A stretch of DNA of 64,000 bases. Source: Streptomyces sp. NBC_00358. Lineage in GTDB: Bacteria; Actinomycetota; Actinomycetes; Streptomycetales; Streptomycetaceae. Each line of letters opens with the position of its first letter. Position 1 is the first letter of the stretch. Made by a program: the position numbers and the translations under genes. The stretch is from the NCBI RefSeq assembly GCF_036099295.1, contig NZ_CP107976.1, positions 6,386,001-6,450,000 of the forward strand, given 5' to 3'. The notes under the pieces are model-generated. The model made no database searches. It was given only the letters and a program-made list of their open reading frames with translations, and was not told the origin of the DNA. This document shows, one piece after another, positions 59,352 through 64,000 of the stretch.

Positions 59352-60178
59352 TGTCCACGCCCAAGGTGCTCGTCGCCAGCGACCTCGACCGCACGCTCAT
59401 CTACTCCTCGGCCGCGCTCGCGCTGACCATGCCGGACGCGCGGGCGCCCCGGCTGCTCTGCGTCGAGGTGCATGAGGCCAAGCCGCTGTCCTATCTGACG
59501 GAGACGGCCGCCGGGCTGCTCACCGAACTCGGCGACATCGCGTACTTCGTGCCCACCACGACCCGTACCCGCAAGCAGTACCAGCGCATCAACCTGCCCG
59601 GTCCGGCCCCCGAGTACGCGATCTGCGCCAACGGCGGGCACCTGCTGGTCGACGGCGTCTCCGACCCCGACTGGCACACCGGCGTGAAGGAGCGGCTCGC
59701 CTCCGAGTGCGCGCCGCTCGACGAGGTGCGCGAGCACCTGGAGGCCACCGCGGACCCGCACTGGGTGCGCAAACACCGGGTCGCCGAGGACCTGTTCGCC
59801 TATCTGGTGGTGGAGCGGGAACTGCTTCCCGAGCAGTGGGTCAAGGACCTGGCCGTGTGGGCGGAGAACCGCGGCTGGACGGTCTCGCTACAGGGCCGCA
59901 AGATCTACGCCGTGCCCAAGCCGCTCACCAAGAGCGCCGCCGTGCGCGAGGTCGCCCGCCGCACCGGAGCCGTCCTCACGCTCGCCGCCGGGGACTCGCT
60001 GCTCGACGCCGACCTGTTGCTCGCCGCCGACCGGGGCTGGCGTCCGGGCCACGGCGAACTCGCCGAGGCCGACTGGACGGCGCCGGCGATCACCGCGCTG
60101 CCGGAGCGGGGTGTCGCGGCGGGGGAGCGGATCCTGCGCGAGTTCCTGGGCGCGTGCGCCGGCGCGGGACCGGTCTGA
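59351..60178 (+). CDS. HAD-superfamily phosphatase of the Ter operon
   Basis: 275 aa Cof-like HAD hydrolase. Motif I is VASDLDRTLIY (nucleophile Asp and the +2 Asp), motif II Thr is in FVPTTTRTRKQY, the Lys of motif III is in KPLTKSAAVREVAR, and motif IV is LAAGDSLLDADLL. A cap domain with WVRKHRVAEDLFAYLVVE lies between. ATG 59351 overlaps the previous stop as TGATG, so translation is coupled. It probably removes a phosphate from the product of the upstream phosphoribosyltransferase, as predicted for Ter-linked pathways. Confidence 0.92.
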   Translation: MSTPKVLVASDLDRTLIYSSAALALTMPDARAPRLLCVEVHEAKPLSYLTETAAGLLTELGDIAYFVPTTTRTRKQYQRINLPGPAPEYAICANGGHLLVDGVSDPDWHTGVKERLASECAPLDEVREHLEATADPHWVRKHRVAEDLFAYLVVERELLPEQWVKDLAVWAENRGWTVSLQGRKIYAVPKPLTKSAAVREVARRTGAVLTLAAGDSLLDADLLLAADRGWRPGHGELAEADWTAPAITALPERGVAAGERILREFLGACAGAGPV

Positions 60179-60426
60179 GCGACACGCTGAACCGTCCTAC
60201 GCCCACTGCGAAGTTGGGTGACCGGTAGGCCGAACGCGACTTCGCGGCGGCCTTGTCGGCGGACAACCGGCCCTGCGCCCATGATGCGCCCGGATCGGGA
60301 GTGTCTGAGGTTTATGCGGAACTCGGTCCCGGTATCGCCCTGTTGGGGGCGACCGGGACCGTTCTGCCGCGAAACGCCGCAGCCGCTTCCGGCACGGCTG
60401 AAGAGTTGGTAAGAAACCGCCCGGGA

Positions 60427-60654
60427 TCAGCCGCAGCAGCCGCCGCCGCAGCATCCCCCTCCGCCGCCGCCCGAACGAGGTGCGGGCGCCGGCGCGGACG
60501 CCGGACCGCCCCTGCCGACGGCGACCGTCGACAGGAGTTTGACGGTGTCGTCGTGCCCGGCCGGGCAGGCCGCGGGAGCCGCGGATTCGGCCATGGGACG
60601 GCTCAATTCGAAGGTGTCACCGCAGGTCCGGCAGCGGTACTCGTAGCGAGGCAT
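60427..60654 (-). CDS. FmdB-type zinc ribbon protein, probably leaderless
   Basis: 75 aa. The zinc ribbon is MPRYEYRCRTCGDTFEL with a second CPAGHD half-site, as in the FmdB regulatory-protein family. The tail is Gly and Cys rich, ending GGGGCCGGGCCG, which adds four Cys for metal binding. A TAACCT -10-like element (60661-60666, minus strand) ends only 6 nt before ATG 60654, which would place the transcription start at the A of ATG. I therefore choose this start over the GTG two codons upstream. Function unknown; often linked to formamidase or amidase regulation by name only. Confidence 0.85.
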   Translation of the reverse strand: MPRYEYRCRTCGDTFELSRPMAESAAPAACPAGHDDTVKLLSTVAVGRGGPASAPAPAPRSGGGGGGCCGGGCCG

Positions 60655-61023
60655 GCGCACAGGTTAGCCGGATCGAGCCGTCGCCCGTGGGGGCGCCGGG
60701 GCGTGCGTCGTGCGTGGCGGATCGAGTTCCCCGGGACGCGAATGAGGGCTGGTCGAAGGGGTGAACCGGTGAACTCCGTTGCCCCTTGAGCTTTTTTGTC
60801 TCGTTGCTGATCGAAGGGATCCCATTGGTCGCTGATAATTTAATAGGGCCGCGACGAGCCGCAAGGTCGGGGAGGGGGGCTCGCAGCCGCGAAAGCGGCC
60901 GCTGCAACTACCCGCGCGCGCAATGCCGAAGTGCGGAGGGAGACGCAGTCGTGACCAGGACATGGCATCGCAACGATGCTCCGAATCCCCTGTCTCTGGG
61001 CCACCCGGGCGCAGGAGTTCGCC
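60655..61023. promoter_or_regulatory. Divergent promoter region of fmdB-like and PBP genes
   Basis: 369 bp with an unusually AT-rich island at 60790-60845 (GCTTTTTTGTC, GATAATTTAATAGG). It includes a promoter-like TTGGTC...TAATTT arrangement reading toward the PBP gene. No ORF is supported. Confidence 0.5.
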
Positions 61024-63057
61024 GTGGCTGACATACCCGGACCGCAGCGCGGTCGCGGCAGCCGCCGCAAACCCTCGCAGCCCGGCCGGCTGTCCGGGCT
61101 GGCCGCGCGCCTCGCGCCGTACGCCCGGCGCCTCAGGCCCGCCTATCCGCGCCCCGGACGGGCCGGCTGGCGCCGCTGGCTGCCCTCCTGGCGGCAGTGG
61201 CTCGGTGGCATCGCGCTGTCCATCGGTCTGAGCGGCTCGCTGCTCGTCATCGCCTACGCAGCAACGGACATACCCCAGAACCTGAACACATATGCCACCC
61301 AGCAGGACAACGTCTACTTCTGGTCGGACGGCACGCCGATGGCCCGTACCGGCTGGGTGCGACGCCAGGCCATGCCGCTCAAGGACATACCCGTGGACGT
61401 GCGTTCGGCCGTCCTCGCGGCGGAGAACGAGAGCTTCTACAGCGACCCCGGCATCTCCGCCAGGGGCCTGGCCCGCGCCCTCGTGAAGACGGTCGGCGAG
61501 GGGGACACCCAGGGCGGCTCCACCATCACGCAGCAGTACGTCAAGAACGTCTACCTGACCCAGAACCGCTCGGTGACCCGCAAGTTCACCGAGGCCATGA
61601 TCGCCCTCAAGCTCGACAACAGGATGAGCAAGGACAAGATCCTCGAGGGCTATCTCAACACCAGCTGGTTCGGGCGCGGTACCTACGGCCTCCAGCGCGC
61701 CTCGCAGGCCTACTACGGCAAGGACGTGAGCAAACTCAACGCCAGCGAGGGCGCCTTCCTCGCCTCGCTCCTCAAGGGCGCGGGCCTCTACGACCCCACC
61801 CTGAGCAAGGCCAACCACAAACGCGCCGTGGAACGCTGGTCCTGGATCCTCGACCGCATGGTCAAGACCGGCAAGCTCTCGGCCACCGAGCGGGCCACGT
61901 ACACGAAGTTCCCCGAGCCGCTCAAGCAGGCCGGGGGCTACGACACCGGTAAGCAGAGCGACTACCTGGTCGAACTGGCGACCCAGTACGCCAAGAAGGC
62001 CGGGCACATCTCCGCCAGGGACTTCGACCTCGGCGGCTACCAGATCTACACGACCTTCGACCGCAAGCGCGAGAGCGCGCTCACCGACGCCGTGACCAAG
62101 GCCCGCAAGCAGGCGCGGAAGGACCACCCGGACGAGGCGAAGAGCGCCCACTACGGCGCCGCCTCGATCGCCACCGACGGACGGGTGCTCGCCGTCTACG
62201 GCGGCCCCGACCACCGCCGGCAGGGCTACAACGAGTCCAACGCGACCACCGTCCCCGCCGGTTCGGCCTTCCTCCCCTTCGTCTACGCCGCCGCCCTGGA
62301 GCACGGAGTCCACAAGACCCGTGACAGCGCGGCCACCCCGGTCACCCCCGAGTCGCTCTACAACGGCGACAACGGCGTCCCCGTCAGCACGCCCGAAGGC
62401 CCCTACTGGGACCGCGGCGGCAAGAAGGTCGCCGCCCGCAACGAGGGCAACAGGAACTACGGCCAGATCACGCTGCGTTCGGCGCTCGCCGCGAACGTGA
62501 ACACACCGTTCATGCAGCTCGGCATGGACGCCGGCCTGGACAAGGTGCGTGAGACCGCCGAGGCCTCGGGCCTGCTCTCCTCCAGCATCGGCCCACAGGT
62601 GCCCGGAATGTCCCTCGGCACCGCGACCCCCAGCGCGATCCGCATGGCCAGTTCCTACGCCACCTTCGCCGCCGGCGGAACGCACTACGAGCCGTACTCC
62701 GTGCGCCGCATCACCCGCAACGGCGCCGCCGTCCGGCTGGACATGCCCGCACCCCATCGCGCCATGCGCGCGGCGGTGGCCGAGGAGGTCACCCAGGCCC
62801 TCTCCGACTCCTTCCGCACCGGGCACCCCGGCGCGGCCCCCCTCTCGGCGCAGGTCGCCGGCAAGCGGGGCGCCACGCTGGACGACAAGGCCGCCTGGTA
62901 CGTGGGCTCGAACCGTTCCGTGTCGACGGCGGTGGTCCTGTACCGCATCGATCTGTCCAAGAGCCTCGAACCCCTGCCGCTCAAGGGGATCGCCGGGGCA
63001 CCCGTCGCCGAGGTGCCGTACGGCATCTGGTCCGGTGCCATGAGCCCGCTTCGCTGA
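61024..63057 (+). CDS. Class A penicillin-binding protein with degenerate transpeptidase domain
   Basis: 677 aa. A basic cytoplasmic N-tail precedes one membrane helix (LSIGLSGSLLVIAYAA, about 65-80). The GT51 glycosyltransferase domain is intact: catalytic Glu in LAAENESFYSDPG (about Glu134), then QGGSTITQQYVKN and LDNRMSKDKILEGYLN. The transpeptidase domain has lost all three catalytic motifs: SxxK is SAFL (Ser414, Leu417), SxN is NVN (491-493) and KTG is KRG (614-616). It is thus probably a glycosyltransferase with a structural or regulatory transpeptidase fold. GTG 61024 has CAGGAG about 6 nt upstream. Followed by a secreted deacetylase-like gene that may also act on the wall. Confidence 0.9.
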   Translation: MADIPGPQRGRGSRRKPSQPGRLSGLAARLAPYARRLRPAYPRPGRAGWRRWLPSWRQWLGGIALSIGLSGSLLVIAYAATDIPQNLNTYATQQDNVYFWSDGTPMARTGWVRRQAMPLKDIPVDVRSAVLAAENESFYSDPGISARGLARALVKTVGEGDTQGGSTITQQYVKNVYLTQNRSVTRKFTEAMIALKLDNRMSKDKILEGYLNTSWFGRGTYGLQRASQAYYGKDVSKLNASEGAFLASLLKGAGLYDPTLSKANHKRAVERWSWILDRMVKTGKLSATERATYTKFPEPLKQAGGYDTGKQSDYLVELATQYAKKAGHISARDFDLGGYQIYTTFDRKRESALTDAVTKARKQARKDHPDEAKSAHYGAASIATDGRVLAVYGGPDHRRQGYNESNATTVPAGSAFLPFVYAAALEHGVHKTRDSAATPVTPESLYNGDNGVPVSTPEGPYWDRGGKKVAARNEGNRNYGQITLRSALAANVNTPFMQLGMDAGLDKVRETAEASGLLSSSIGPQVPGMSLGTATPSAIRMASSYATFAAGGTHYEPYSVRRITRNGAAVRLDMPAPHRAMRAAVAEEVTQALSDSFRTGHPGAAPLSAQVAGKRGATLDDKAAWYVGSNRSVSTAVVLYRIDLSKSLEPLPLKGIAGAPVAEVPYGIWSGAMSPLR

Positions 63058-63150
63058 CCCCGTAGGCCGGCCGCCCGGCTCGGCCCCCTCCGACGGCCAC
63101 CCGGTGGCCGCGCCACGCTCCCTCCGCCTCCCTCGCAGAATGTGCCCCGT

Positions 63151-64000
63151 ATGAACTCGAAGCACAGCCGGCGCCGTCGCCGTGAACCCGATCCCGGTTC
63201 TGCCGCCACCTCCGCGCGCCAGGGCTTCGCGGCCATGACGGCCTTCCTCGTCGTCACCTCCATGGCCGCCACCTACCTGGCACTCAACACGGACCACACC
63301 GCACCGGCCGCGTCCGCCCGCGCGCACGGCTCCGAAGCCGCCAAGGTGAAGAAGGAACCGGTGTGGGACGGGAAGACCCATGTGCTGGGCGACGGCTCCA
63401 CGTCCTACACCGGCCCGCAGAAGGACGAGTTGAAGGCCGTACCGCTCAAGCCCGGGGAGAAGCCGCCCCAGTTCGTCGTCTTCTCCTGGGACGGCGCCCT
63501 CCAGGGCGACGACCAGCTCTTCTCGCACTACCGGGAGCTGGCCCAGCAGTACAACGCCCACATGACGTTCTTCCTGACCGGCATCTACCTGCTGCCCAAG
63601 GACAAGAAGACGCTCTACGAACCGCCCATGCACGCCCCGGGTTCGGCGGCCATCAGCTACGCCACCGACGAGCACATACGCAGCACGCTGGCGGAGCTCA
63701 CCAAGGCGTGGAACGAGGGCAACGAGATCGGCACCCACTTCAACGGTCACTTCTGCGGCGACAAGGGCGGCGGGGACTGGAGCGTGACGGAGTGGGAGAG
63801 CGAGATCAACCAGTTCTTCTCCTTCGTGGAGAAGTGGAAGACCAACACCGGCTACACCGACCTGCCGCCGCTGCCCTTCGACCCGGCCCGCGCCGTCAGC
63901 GGCGGGCGCGCGCCCTGCCTGGAGGGCCAGAAGAACCTGCTCAAGGCCATGAAGGCCACGGCCAAGAAGTACGACTGGCGCTACGACGCCAGCTCCGCGG
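63151..64000 (+). CDS. Exported polysaccharide-deacetylase-like protein (3' end outside window)
   Basis: The reading frame runs off the window after 283 residues. A Arg-rich N-tail (SKHSRRRRREPDPG) precedes one hydrophobic helix (AAMTAFLVVTSMAATYLAL, about 28-46), so it is a membrane-anchored or secreted protein. The domain starts near PPQFVVFSWDGALQGDD. The SWDG Asp and the later IGTHFNGHFCG motif (two His four residues apart) match the metal site pattern D/H-x(n)-H-x3-H of NodB-type deacetylases, in a divergent form. QYNAHMTFFLTGIYLL also fits that fold. The ATG 63151 has no strong ribosome site. The remainder is outside the window. Confidence 0.8.
   Translation, partial: MNSKHSRRRRREPDPGSAATSARQGFAAMTAFLVVTSMAATYLALNTDHTAPAASARAHGSEAAKVKKEPVWDGKTHVLGDGSTSYTGPQKDELKAVPLKPGEKPPQFVVFSWDGALQGDDQLFSHYRELAQQYNAHMTFFLTGIYLLPKDKKTLYEPPMHAPGSAAISYATDEHIRSTLAELTKAWNEGNEIGTHFNGHFCGDKGGGDWSVTEWESEINQFFSFVEKWKTNTGYTDLPPLPFDPARAVSGGRAPCLEGQKNLLKAMKATAKKYDWRYDASSA

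Noticed and set aside
60664..63750. 1028-codon minus-strand ORF opposite the PBP gene
   Set aside because: Gly/Val/Arg-rich shadow; the plus strand encodes clear GT51 and PBP motifs.
1..64000. tRNA, rRNA or riboswitch genes
   Set aside because: No cloverleaf with GTTCGA-type T-loop pairing, no rRNA-like conserved stretch and no recognisable aptamer was found by reading; a covariance-model scan would be needed to be certain.

Overview
The window is chromosomal DNA of a Streptomyces-type actinomycete. Evidence for this is the very high GC, G/C-biased third codon positions, frequent GTG starts, GGAGG-type ribosome binding sites, many Tat or lipoprotein exports, and a fasR-fabD-fabH-acpP-fabF cluster. 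Gene density is normal for a chromosomal region, and I see no rRNA, tRNA, CRISPR or prophage. The only mobile-looking DNA is one small non-autonomous element at 5372-5544.

Layout. (1) 1-16.0 kb is a sugar-polymer locus: the end of a GH51 arabinofuranosidase, a large secreted GH35 beta-galactosidase, a secreted intradiol-dioxygenase-like protein, an aminotransferase with a long Pro/Gln tail, a secreted aldose 1-epimerase, a monosaccharide ABC transporter (chvE-mmsA-mmsB), a TIM-barrel-like protein, and an alcohol dehydrogenase plus enolase-superfamily dehydratase pair. Together they suggest trimming of arabinogalactan-like glycans, aldose import and sugar-acid catabolism; the exact substrate is inference. 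(2) 16-25.3 kb is mixed: a zinc-ribbon membrane protein, MarR with a divergent quinone-oxidoreductase-like enzyme, a secreted M14 carboxypeptidase, a helical protein, an EI24 membrane protein and a secreted pyroglutamyl-peptidase-like protein. (3) 25.4-31.3 kb holds TetR with a GH3 beta-glucosidase, a second (cytosolic) aldose 1-epimerase behind an SGNH lipoprotein, and a DUF3145 protein. (4) 31.4-36.4 kb is the type II fatty acid synthase initiation/elongation operon with its regulator FasR. (5) 36.5-46.6 kb contains pirin, TetR/NmrA-like and MerR genes, a serine hydrolase, DUF4429 and DUF1023 proteins, TetR/MFS efflux and a potassium channel. (6) 46.7-51 kb has aceE, a DUF3052 gene and an AhpE-type peroxiredoxin.

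(7) 51.1-60.2 kb is the most interesting block, a tellurium-resistance (Ter) island: two tandem TerD genes, a TerC/DUF475 membrane protein, a TerA-like gene, a divergent TerD with a repetitive tail, and then a tightly coupled three-gene biosynthetic unit (HpcH/HpaI-type lyase, a giant double phosphoribosyltransferase/StiP/PELOTA fusion, HAD phosphatase). Such units have been predicted by comparative genomics to make a nucleoside-like metabolite, but the chemistry is not established. (8) 60.4-64 kb has an FmdB-type zinc ribbon protein that looks leaderless, a class A penicillin-binding protein whose three transpeptidase motifs are all degenerate, and the start of a polysaccharide-deacetylase-like secreted protein.

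Regulation is unusually readable. Near-perfect palindromes sit between the TetR/NmrA pair (two copies), the MarR/oxidoreductase pair (two), at the MerR promoter, upstream of fabD, and upstream of the sugar-acid operon. Most convergent gene pairs share long perfect hairpins. Three genes (galM, marR, serine hydrolase) have their last codons repeated as degenerate tandem units just past the stop codon.
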